A stretch of DNA of 39,607 bases from an uncultured Candidatus Poseidoniales archaeon (lineage in GTDB: Archaea > Thermoplasmatota > Poseidoniia > Poseidoniales > Poseidoniaceae): the NCBI GenBank assembly GCA_905182635.1, contig CAJJCM010000014.1, positions 1-39,607 of the forward strand, written 5' to 3'. Both the position numbers and the translations under genes were made by a program. Below the pieces are notes generated by a model. The model saw only the letters and a program-made list of their open reading frames with translations, had not been told where the DNA came from and searched no databases. Positions 24,148 to 33,500 of this stretch are shown piece after piece. Position 1 is the first letter of the stretch. Each line of letters starts with the position of its first letter.

Positions 24148-24522
24148 ATGACAACCCAAAGCAATCTTGTCTCACTCAGAATAACTGAGGAGGACCTTGC
24201 ATTAATCGATGCTCGAGTTGGTCTTGAAGGCGCCCGTAATCGTTCCGATGTCATCCGATTAGCAATTCAACAACTCCTCCAGGGTCAACCTCTGCTTACA
24301 GGTATGGACTCCGTCCGAATCCCTCTCGGCTATGGTGACAAGATGGCCCTCGGCCAATTATACGAACTCCAGGGCACTACGCCTGAAACTGCTGCCCAAG
24401 AAGGGCTTTCACTTTACATAGAACGTGCCATTAAGGCTCGTTCTGAATTAACACAACAACTCGAAGATCTCCTGGCCAATGCCAAGAGTTCAACGATACG
24501 ACGCGAAGAATACCACGAATAG
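24148..24522 (+). CDS. Ribbon-helix-helix (CopG/MetJ-type) transcriptional regulator
   Basis: A 124-residue DNA-binding protein. Residues 6-47 form the RHH fold: a short strand (NLVSLRI), helix (TEEDLALIDARVGLEG), turn (RNRS) and helix (DVIRLAIQQLLQG). The C-terminal 75 residues are helical (LGQLYELQGTTPETAAQEGLSLYIERAIKAR), perhaps a dimerisation or ligand domain. It has a strong ribosome-binding site (GGAGGA) and leads a probable operon with a 62-residue protein and the XPD-like helicase. The target is unknown; palindromes upstream suggest it may control itself. Confidence 0.9.
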   Translation: MTTQSNLVSLRITEEDLALIDARVGLEGARNRSDVIRLAIQQLLQGQPLLTGMDSVRIPLGYGDKMALGQLYELQGTTPETAAQEGLSLYIERAIKARSELTQQLEDLLANAKSSTIRREEYHE

Positions 24523-24550
24523 TGGGTGAGAGTGCAGGAGGGGATGGAAA

Positions 24551-24739
24551 ATGAATTGGCAAAACGATGTTAGCGAGACTCGTGATGCCACCTTCAATGC
24601 CGTACGGGATTTGTCCAATTCGTACGGATTTGCCGCTTTGCGTCTGCGTGCCCGTCTTGCACGCGCTGGACTAAAAAACCCAACACACCTCCCCTCGGAA
24701 GACGGGCGGGGGGACTCAGATTCCAATCCGGTGAGTTAA
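24551..24739 (+). CDS. Small protein following the RHH regulator, unknown
   Basis: A 62-residue frame with a strong ribosome-binding site (AGGAGGGG, 7 bases before the ATG), 28 bases after the RHH stop. Residues 8-41 form a likely amphipathic, Arg-rich helix (ETRDATFNAVRDLSNSYG, then ALRLRARLARAGL). The last 20 residues are polar and disordered. The DNA is clearly more GC-rich than its neighbours. The frame ends at TAA inside the loop of a perfect 7-bp hairpin, then stays open in the same frame for 41 codons up to the helicase start. It may therefore be a complete small protein or the first half of an interrupted gene. No family is recognised. Confidence 0.55.
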   Translation: MNWQNDVSETRDATFNAVRDLSNSYGFAALRLRARLARAGLKNPTHLPSEDGRGDSDSNPVS

Positions 24740-24842
24740 ACCGGATGGTTCCCACGTGCTCAGGACCCCCACATGCCTGGGCACAATGATTCACTGCAGT
24801 GCAACCGCTGCAAACAAGAATTCCCCCAATCCTTTAGAGGGG
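24726..24842 (+). other. GC-rich segment with three consecutive hairpins
   Basis: Three inverted repeats follow each other. The first is ATCCGGT/ACCGGAT (24726-24732 and 24740-24746), perfect 7 bp with a 7-base loop that contains the TAA stop. The second is GTGCTCAGG/CCTGGGCAC (24756-24764 and 24776-24784), 9 bp with one G-T pair. The third is CCCC/GGGG (24824-24827 and 24839-24842). The segment lies between the 62-residue gene and the helicase. It may be a structured leader, a small RNA or simply GC-rich coding DNA. It does not match tRNA, SRP RNA or RNase P RNA as I know them. Confidence 0.45.
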
Positions 24843-24865
24843 TCGACACTGAACCATCATTATGA
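24773..24865 (+). CDS. Possible 30-residue CxxC peptide overlapping the helicase start
   Basis: A short frame in the same phase as the upstream 62-residue frame, separated by its TAA stop. It encodes a CNRCKQEFP half zinc-knuckle (Cys10 and Cys13) and ends in TGA, which overlaps the helicase ATG as ATGA. That overlap is typical of coupled genes in this window. The helicase itself has no visible ribosome-binding site. There is no convincing ribosome-binding site for this frame either, so the call is tentative. Confidence 0.3.
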   Translation: MPGHNDSLQCNRCKQEFPQSFRGVDTEPSL

Positions 24866-26964
24866 CAGAGGAGGGGAGTCACGAAAAGGGAGAAGTGTTT
24901 ACCTTTTTAGCCCATGAAAAGCCCCGACCCGGTCAAATAGAAATGATTCAAGAATCGACTGAAGCGCTCAGAAGTGGAGGGTATCATTTGGCAGCAGCAC
25001 CGACAGGTATTGGGAAAACTGCTGCTGCACTCGCAGCGGCCCTTGAAATTTCACAGAACTCTCCAAACAAAAAACATATTTTCTTCCTTACCTCTCGACA
25101 AAGCCAGCATCGTATCGTTGTTGATACGGTTCGGAGAATAAATCAACGCCGAGTTGGCAAAGCCCCAATTACATTGGTCGACATGATTGGGCAAGCCGGA
25201 ATGTGTGTTCAGCCCTTTGCCAAGGAATCACCACTTGTATTCTCAATGATGTGCAGTACTGCACGGAAAACTAAATCTTGCCGCCCATGGATCACCAGTG
25301 CACCTGGACTGACCAAGAGAATTCTTGACAGCCCACTTCATGTTGATGAATTAGTTGAATTGACCAAGATTCATCGCGTTGGGGGTGAAATTACCCAAAC
25401 TTGCCCGTGGAAGGCTGCCAGAGAAGCTGCTGGTCAGGCAGATGTTTTCGTTGGGGACTACAACCACATCTTCGATGAAGGTGTGCGTAAATCAAGTTTA
25501 GAAGCGATGGGCATCGCCCTTGAAAATATTATTGTCGTTGTCGATGAGGCACATAATCTTCCGAACCGAATTCGAATGACAATGGAACGAACGATTACAC
25601 CAACCATTGCTCGAAACACAACCATCGAATTAGAAGAATATGTTCAGGAACTTACCAAAAATTACCTCCAATCGAACTCGGTGCCAATCGCTCTTGAACT
25701 CGACGTTGCCACATGGGCATTTGAAATTATGAAAATTGCTCGCACCAAATTTGCTGATTTATTTCGCCAACTCCACTCCGATTTACCACGTGATTCCGAT
25801 GAATCACGGGTTGAAGTTTCTCGATTCTTAGACATTCTTCATCGGTCATGTGATGAATATGAAGGCTTGACAGGACAAAAGACATTGGCTGACAACCCTG
25901 ACCTGGCTGATTTATCGGTAGAAAGGAGCCACCGATTACCTCGGATTTCTGATGTACTCCTCCGGGTTGAAGTCGATTTGGAAACAGGAGATGATGAAGA
26001 TGCTATGGAGCCTGATGCTCATCGTATGGGGCACATCCTCAAATGCATTGAAGCGTTTGGAGAAACGACGGCATTGAGTTTAGTATTCAGTTCGAAAGGG
26101 AAGGAAGGGAAAATCACATCCCACCTCTTGGACCCTGGTCTTGTATCCGGCCCTGTATTTTCTTCAATAAACGGTGCAATTTTGATGTCAGGCACTTTGT
26201 ATCCCCCACAAATGTATTCAGATATCCTTGACCTTCCAAAAGAAAAAACTACGAAAACTGTGTACACCTCGCCTTTTGCTGGTGAACGTCGTCCGGTTTT
26301 GGTTGCAGGTGATGTCACGACCAAGTATAGCCAACGAACACCAATGATGTGGTCAAAGATTCGTAACCACATTCAGGCGCTCATCGATGGAACTCCGGGT
26401 CATATTGCAGTTTTTTCCCCCTCATACAAAATGATGGATGAGATTCTAGGAGATATTTCTTTCAAAGGCATTCGGATACTCATGGAAAGTCGAGATTGGA
26501 CGAAAAATGACATCGATTCAATCGTCGAAACGCTGCGTAGCGAGAAAGAAGCTGGCAAACGAATCTTGTTGTGCGGCGTGCATGGAGCGCGTTTATCTGA
26601 GGGTATCGATTACAACGGTGGCATATTAGATGCCGTAGCCTGTATTGGTATCCCGAATCCACCTCCATCGGTCCTATCGGATTCACTCAAAGCCTATGCT
26701 GGGGATCGTTTTGGGAAAAATAATGCTTGGCGTTATACAGTAACTCAACCAGCAGTTAATGCCATCTTGCAAGCAATGGGCCGGCCTATCCGTTCGGTAG
26801 GTGACCGTGCATTGATTCTCCTTCTTGACCAGCGACACACCGACAGAACCTACATCAGTTGTTATCCAAGTGATTTGCGGATGAATTCAACCAATGACCC
26901 GTTGACGACTGCCAGTTTTGCTCGTCGCTTCTTTTCCAAAGTTCACACACTTGAAGAAGTGTAA
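24862..26964 (+). CDS. XPD/Rad3-type iron-sulfur DNA helicase
   Basis: A 700-residue superfamily 2 helicase for DNA repair, unwinding 5' to 3'. Order of motifs: Q-like PRPGQIEMI (21-29), Walker A APTGIGKT (46-53), the four cluster cysteines C115, C131, C140 and C181, DEAH (228-231), SGTLYPP (about 443), VFSPSYKMM, the GVHGARLSEGIDYNGG segment and the arginine-finger motif QAMGRPIRS (about 635-643). The four-Cys [4Fe-4S] domain between Walker A and DEAH is the XPD/DinG hallmark. Length fits archaeal XPD, slightly long. The ATG lies inside the stop of a short upstream frame. The next gene starts 31 bases downstream. Confidence 0.95.
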   Translation: MTEEGSHEKGEVFTFLAHEKPRPGQIEMIQESTEALRSGGYHLAAAPTGIGKTAAALAAALEISQNSPNKKHIFFLTSRQSQHRIVVDTVRRINQRRVGKAPITLVDMIGQAGMCVQPFAKESPLVFSMMCSTARKTKSCRPWITSAPGLTKRILDSPLHVDELVELTKIHRVGGEITQTCPWKAAREAAGQADVFVGDYNHIFDEGVRKSSLEAMGIALENIIVVVDEAHNLPNRIRMTMERTITPTIARNTTIELEEYVQELTKNYLQSNSVPIALELDVATWAFEIMKIARTKFADLFRQLHSDLPRDSDESRVEVSRFLDILHRSCDEYEGLTGQKTLADNPDLADLSVERSHRLPRISDVLLRVEVDLETGDDEDAMEPDAHRMGHILKCIEAFGETTALSLVFSSKGKEGKITSHLLDPGLVSGPVFSSINGAILMSGTLYPPQMYSDILDLPKEKTTKTVYTSPFAGERRPVLVAGDVTTKYSQRTPMMWSKIRNHIQALIDGTPGHIAVFSPSYKMMDEILGDISFKGIRILMESRDWTKNDIDSIVETLRSEKEAGKRILLCGVHGARLSEGIDYNGGILDAVACIGIPNPPPSVLSDSLKAYAGDRFGKNNAWRYTVTQPAVNAILQAMGRPIRSVGDRALILLLDQRHTDRTYISCYPSDLRMNSTNDPLTTASFARRFFSKVHTLEEV

Positions 26965-26995
26965 ACAAAATACAAATGTTGGAGGACGAAGGTTC

Positions 26996-27496
26996 ATGGA
27001 CACCGCACGTAACCGAGATACCATGTCGACATGGGAAACGGTTCATCTGGAAACGGAAACGAGAGATGATGTGAGCGGAGAATCGATGGATGCAAGGACA
27101 TTGGGCCTTGAGGCTGAACCTCAACAACTCCATGCAGAATTTCATGTTCAGGCCGGACATTTATCAGAAGCCCAATTGAATCATCAACGCGTCCTCGTTG
27201 CATCAGGAATGATTCCTGAATCACATCTCGCAGAAATTGAACCCGAGCGCCGATTGGCTTGGATGGTCGACCAATTACACGGCACTGTCAATCCTGATGG
27301 CCTCACTATTCCCCTTCATGGAGCAGATAATACGGATATCGAAATTTCAACTCTTCACGATGAAACACAACGCCAATTGCGCATTGTCGTAAAAGAAGCG
27401 GGTCATGATGACCTTCTTCGCATTCTTCCAGTTCCGGCAGAAGCGGGTGAAATCCGAGCACACTTCATCAATGGCCGACTTCATCTACGATGGTGA
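26996..27496 (+). CDS. Protein with HSP20/alpha-crystallin-like C-terminal domain
   Basis: A 166-residue acidic protein. The ATG at 26996 is preferred because GGAGGA precedes it by about 10 bases; the frame stays open to 26918. The last 65 residues read like a divergent small heat-shock fold: GLTIPLHGADNTDIEISTL, then LRIVVKEAG, then LRILPVPAEAGEIRAHFINGRLHLRW. The ending is the strongest cue (LP.P......I.A.F.NG.L.L). The first 100 residues have no recognised domain but include a helical stretch (LSEAQLNHQRVLVASGMIPESHL). It could be a chaperone-like or adaptor protein. It lies 31 bases after the helicase, probably in the same operon, and is convergent with the giant surface protein gene. Confidence 0.65.
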   Translation: MDTARNRDTMSTWETVHLETETRDDVSGESMDARTLGLEAEPQQLHAEFHVQAGHLSEAQLNHQRVLVASGMIPESHLAEIEPERRLAWMVDQLHGTVNPDGLTIPLHGADNTDIEISTLHDETQRQLRIVVKEAGHDDLLRILPVPAEAGEIRAHFINGRLHLRW

Positions 27497-27502
27497 GTCG
27501 TG

Positions 27503-30500
27503 TCATCGAGAAGGAATCCCAGCAAGAGTTGAGATTTCTTGTGCCATTCGTTCTAAAGCATGTTGGGCAGCGACTTGATGTTGTTGACCCATTTCATCAC
27601 GACTGTAACGTGCCTGTTCAAACATGTTATCGAGAGCAAGTAACGCTTCCTCAGAAATTTGAGGCATTGCTTGACGAATCGCCATCTCGAATTCACGAAC
27701 TGTTTCGAAATCACGACGCAAGAATCCATGTTCTTGGAATGAAGCACAAAGATTCTGGTAACAGGTGAAGATTGCTTCACGAATCGAGTCACCAGCGGCT
27801 AACAACTCCGCAGTATAGGCAAATATCTCTGCTGCTTCTTTCATCAACTCAGAGGATTGGCGTCGGCGGTAGAGTACTGTACCTGCACCTGCTAATCCAA
27901 TGATGAGAAGGGTGAGAATGTAGGCCCATGCAGGGATTTCAGTCGCTGCTTCTTGATATTCATACGATGGTGCAAACGAGTCACTGGATTGCACAGCAAA
28001 ATCAGCCAACGTTTGTTCCGAGAGACGTGGATCATTGATGATAATCTCCATGTATAATTCGCCCCAAGCATCTGCATCACCGTATGGAGGGTCCGAATTG
28101 AAATCAAATTCTGCAACACCATCAATATTGGTTCCAGTGAGAGGTTGCTTTGGATCTGAGAGTTGAGTTCCATTCTTATCATAGAGATAAATCGTCACCG
28201 TAATGCCATTTACCTCTTGGAGGGTATCTTTTGCTGTGATTGTGATACTGCCTCCGATGTTCTCTTGCTCTCCTTCGATAATATCGTCGAGTGAGACTAA
28301 AATATCCGCATTTATCTTAACAAAGATAAGATGATAGACACTTGCAGTATTAAGGAAATGTGTATCATGCCGAGGTGTTTCCAAATGCAAGTATTGAGAA
28401 CCAGGATTCAGGAAAGCAGGCGCAGTCGTCGTGAGTGAAAAGTTTCCATTCGACCAATCAATAACAAGGTCTTCAAGACAGCGGGAACCATCCTTTTGAG
28501 CCATACAATTCGAGCCGTTTCCAAGATACAGCGTTACGTTGTCAAACACTTCACCCAGTCCGCCAATTTCAGAGACTGAACCCGTCAATACGATTGGAGC
28601 AAAGGTTGAATCGGAACGGACGACGATGTTCGAAGAGGTTGCATCGATGGTGATTTTGACATTTGCCCATACCGTTGCAGTACCCGTTGCTTGAGCCCCT
28701 AGATGTGCTTCAGTCCCTTCAAAGTAGATGGTAAAGATATGATTGCCACGAGCTAAATCCGAAGTAGCCGGCACAAGTGTTGACCAACTACCATCATCTC
28801 CTGTAATGAGTGTAGCAATCTCGACATCATCTAAGCGTAGGCTGAGGTCCATTCCACTCAAACCGTCGTTATTGACGGAGTCAATGTCAAACAGTCGACC
28901 AGACAGTGTCCAGAGGTTACCTCGAGTTGCGTCTTTGCCATCATCAAAGATGAACGTCACATCAGAACGATGAGCCAAGAAGAAAGATGTGTTACCCGAG
29001 TTCGAACGGTAGTATCCTTGAGCATCAGCGTTTGCAAATAAGGTATGGTTTCCAAAACCAAAGGTGTCAGGTACATTCCAGTCAAAGGTGAATCTACCTT
29101 CAGCGTCAGTCTCAATGGTAGCAATGATGAGTCCTTCTACTTCCAAGTCCACGATGTGGCCCGAAACTCCAGTGAGTTGGTTATCGACAACGCTACCAGT
29201 AATGGTCGTGTTTTGACCAACAGCAACTGGGCTTTCCATAGAGACGGTGATAAGAATTGGGCTGTATACAGTCCATGTCCCTGAAGCATTACTCGGCAGA
29301 TAGAATGTTGTGCCGGTGAAGCGAATCTCAAGGGTGAGAGGGCCAAGTTGTGCATCAGCAGGTACCGGATAGACTGCAGTAAAGAGACCTGTTTCATCGG
29401 TGCTGACGTTGGTCATCCACTGTCCATCAAGCCAAACTTCCACAGTGAGGTTTGTCAAAGGTGCGTCAACCAAATCCAGTAGACGACCTTGTAGGGTCAT
29501 CGTTGCTTCCCGGTCAACTGTACCACTTGGGGTCAAAAGAAGAATCTTGGTTGGAACGCTGACATTGAAGTCAACTTGGGCACCGCTTGGGAGATAGAAA
29601 TCTGGGTTTGCAGGGTCACCAACACCAACTGGGTCAACCCAATCGCGTCCACCAAGGAACCGAACTTCAATCAAGTGAGCTCCTGCAGAAGTTTCCTCAG
29701 GCAAAGTCCATCCAATCGAATAGTTCCCAGTCAATGCGTCAGTTTCAACACTGGATACTGGAATTCCATCGACAAGAAGATGGACAATGGCAAGCGAAGA
29801 GACGCCATCAATGGTCAGCGTTTGGTTGAGGTCATCCAACAATGTTCCTTGAACTGTGAATGAGTCGCCTGCTACAAGTGTCGAAGGAGATGCTGTAATC
29901 ACCATATTTGTTTGTGCGAGCACAACGAATTGTGTCGATGCATTCGAACCGATCAAACCTGTTGTGCCAGGCGTTCCCGCAAAGGTGACTTCAAGGTCGT
30001 TGAAGCCAATACTTTGGTTACTCGGAACGGTAAGAATACCAACTGCTGTTCCGTTGGCAAAGGTCGTGAGTGTGAGACTTACATCAGTTCCAATGAGTGT
30101 CACGACGACTTGTTGTGCTGCAACTGCAGACATGGTATTGTCGCGCAGTAGAATTTGAATCTGAACATCGTTACCACGTTCGGTTCGGTCATTCAAAGAC
30201 GGCGAACCAAGGCCATCGAGTGTCGGTTGAACAAATATGAGTGTTGTGAATCCTCGACTATCGAATGTCGTATTATTGGTCGAACCAATATAGTAATTGA
30301 CGTTTGGAACATAAGAGGCTTCGAGTGTATTGTTACCGGCTGCGAATCCTTCTCCAAGGAGAATTGTCGCTGACCAGAATCCACCTGCTACGACTGAACC
30401 GCCTGTTACAGAAAATCCGGTAGGTTGGCCATTAAGACTGAACAATATATTCGAGGGTAAAACGCTTCCATCGCGCTGTTCAAGTCCACTTCCATTATCG

Positions 30501-33500
30501 CTGAACACGCTACCTGTGACGTTGAATGAAGTTCCAGCAACTGGATTCGCTGCAAGAGGGTCAACAATCATGAACGTAATTGAGCGAATGGTAATCGATG
30601 AAAGGTTCACTTGAGTATTCAACAAGTCAGATGAACCATTGAAGACCAAAGAAACGACAATCAAACCAAGTGGATGTGTCATTGGAATTTGATGGCTAAA
30701 ATTTGCATATCCTTCGCCATCCGTCTGGGTGCCTGCCAACCATGTTTCATGGAATTGGATGTCAACATCAAATCCAGATAATGGTCCAAAGCGATTGGAG
30801 GATTCGAGTAAACGCCCCGTGAGGTTGATGGTATCTCCACGATTAACAGTCACTGGATTGAGTGGTTGAAGATTGTCAAACTGACTTACACCCATCACCA
30901 AAATTCCGTTCTGCGAAGATGCTGTAAGATAGAAGGGTGATGAACCTTCATTGACGCTCAATACCAGAATTTTGTTACCACGTTCAGTGCCGTTGCCGGA
31001 AGTGTCGGTTGGAATGCTTATGTTGAATGTACCATTCGAAGAGGTAAGATAGGATGTTACCAAAATTTCATCAGGGTTATTCAACCAGAATGCCGACATT
31101 TCAACCGGGGTTGTAAGAAGGCGTGAGGTATTATCTCCGTCGAGGACTTGACCCAACACATTGAAATTCAATCCTGCAGTTGTGACGGTTGGAATACTAT
31201 CGATTCGAATCTCACTTGGAACCTGAACGGTCACATTGACAAGAGATGAATTCCCTGTGCGGCGTGAGTTTCCTTGGCCAAGTCCGTCGGTCAAATCGTC
31301 ATACACGATCACCAATACATCATAATAGCCGGGTGCAATGCCAACTGCGTTCCATTGAAGAGTAGAATTTCCTTCAGCATCTGTGATATCAAGACCCAGT
31401 GACACATTGGTATTCCCCCAATCAAAGATGTATTGAACAGTGGCATCCGATACATTTGATTTATCGGCAACGTCGGTAACTTTGGTATTGAAGTCGAGTG
31501 TCTGATTGACTTCGACGATCAATGACTCTCGATCTGGTTCGACGACAAACTCCGACTCAATCCCAACAAGTGTAGAGGGGAGAGTTGGAGTTGCAGGTGG
31601 AACGGCATTGTCCACCATTCGGAAATATGCGCCACCAACAGGTGCCATTGTGTCAAAATCCATATTGAGAATAAATTCGTACGAATCAGAAGGACGGGTC
31701 GTTGGTATGGAGAAATTCAGAACAAAACTTCCTGTCGAGTTGTTCAATAATCCTTGGGAAAGGTCAATTGGCATACCATCGGGTGTCATCATAATAATAG
31801 AAAGCATAGTGATATTATCGCCAAGAACGCTAATATTTGTGTACTGGGCATCGAAAATATCTCCATACAGGTAACTCGAATTTCCTAAGTGCGTCCAATC
31901 TTGGCCGAGGCTCAAATTCCAAGCGACTTCTGCCGCAACGCGCAACATGCTGTTGCCGGTCGATGACTGATACAGTTCTGAACCGTTGAACGAAATCTCA
32001 AACAAATAATCACCGGCGAAGAGGGTCGAATCAATCAACCAGTTGATGTTCATTGTTTCACTCTGTGGGTCGGCGGTTGTATTGACCCAATTCCCGTTAA
32101 AGAAAAAGTCAAAGTCACCGGAGAGGAGGAGGTCTGTTGAAACGCCACGATGGTCGATTGCAGTGATTAATACACTTGAATCGGTGCCTCTTAATTGAGC
32201 AGAGGCTTGAACTTGGAAATCGAGGAAGCCGCGTAGGAGGTAAGGCCCACCAGCAGTGACATTCGCATCATCGGTCGCCTCGATAGCGTTCGGGAAAAAC
32301 CGAATCTGAATTTCGAGAATACCTGCCATGACTTGCGCATCAGCAGCAGTGAGTAAATATTGGATGCCAAATGGTCCGCTCACGCTGAGGTTAAACACTT
32401 GAACCCATTCCTGAGAAGTACCGTTTTCTCGAATCGAGAATGAAAGATTACCGGGCATGGCAACAGGAGATGCCCCTGTCGTCATTACTGAACCATTCAC
32501 CCAGAGATCATCGTTCAGAAGGATGATACTTTTGTTTGTCAGGGGCCCCTCAAGAGTGGCCGTCAGATTTGGCGCATCACGAACATCAATGACAATCGAG
32601 AGTGACGATGGCCTCAAATGGAATTGAGTTGGTGTAATTCCTGGGGCTTGCGTATCTTGCCACCCAGAGAAGCCGAGTGTTGCAGACAGATTTGTTTTGG
32701 TTTCAAGAGGGTCAAGATTCAAATCGAAACTCCATGTACCATCGATGTTGATGAAACTACTCAGGTTGGTAAAGCCGTTAACTGATGAAGTAAACGACAA
32801 CCAGACAGCTGGGGGAGTCAAATCATTGACGCCAATATTCTCAATATTATTCGTTGGGCCATTTTCCAAGGAGAGCACTCCTTCAATGATGGTCAAAGCA
32901 CCGGCACCAGCAATTGGAGCATTGATGGCATTCGGGCCAGTGTGGTTGAGTACAGAGTCCTCTGTAACGTTGATGTATCCCTCATAAATTATACCGGATT
33001 CAGCGACATATCCGGATTGAGTGAGTTTGATTACCACTCGATACATACCTGGACCATCCAGTTCCGGAGGAGTTCCGTTGAAACTAAAAGTCCCATTAGG
33101 AAGAGTGATGCCTGAACCAAAATCAAAGTTTGGAATTGCCCCTTGCCCAGGTACTTCATTTTGTAGAGCCATAGGGACGAGGTATCCTATAAGTGGGAGT
33201 TCTGAAATTGAAGTCAAGTTTTCTGAGTAACGCAAATGCCCAGTCACGTTGAGTAATGTGCTTCCATCTCGGTCAAATGTCAAGGAAGAAATGGTCTGGT
33301 TGACTATTTCAATTTCTTCAGCAGGTGGACAAGCATCGAACGCAATCCAGCCAAGGTCAGTGTCTCCATTGGCTGGGTTTTGTTGCAATCGCACTTCACC
33401 CCAAGTCGAACGATGAGTTGGATAAACTGAATAACCATCACCGTTCCAGATACCACCGGAATAACCAGTCACTTTTCGAGCAGGTAAACCTGCAAGGCGA

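Noticed and set aside
24690-24860. tRNA, SRP RNA or RNase P RNA gene
   Set aside because: No T-arm GGTTCGAATCC-type motif, no SRP helix 8 loop and no RNase P conserved core was found, although hairpins exist. It was kept only as an unassigned structured segment.
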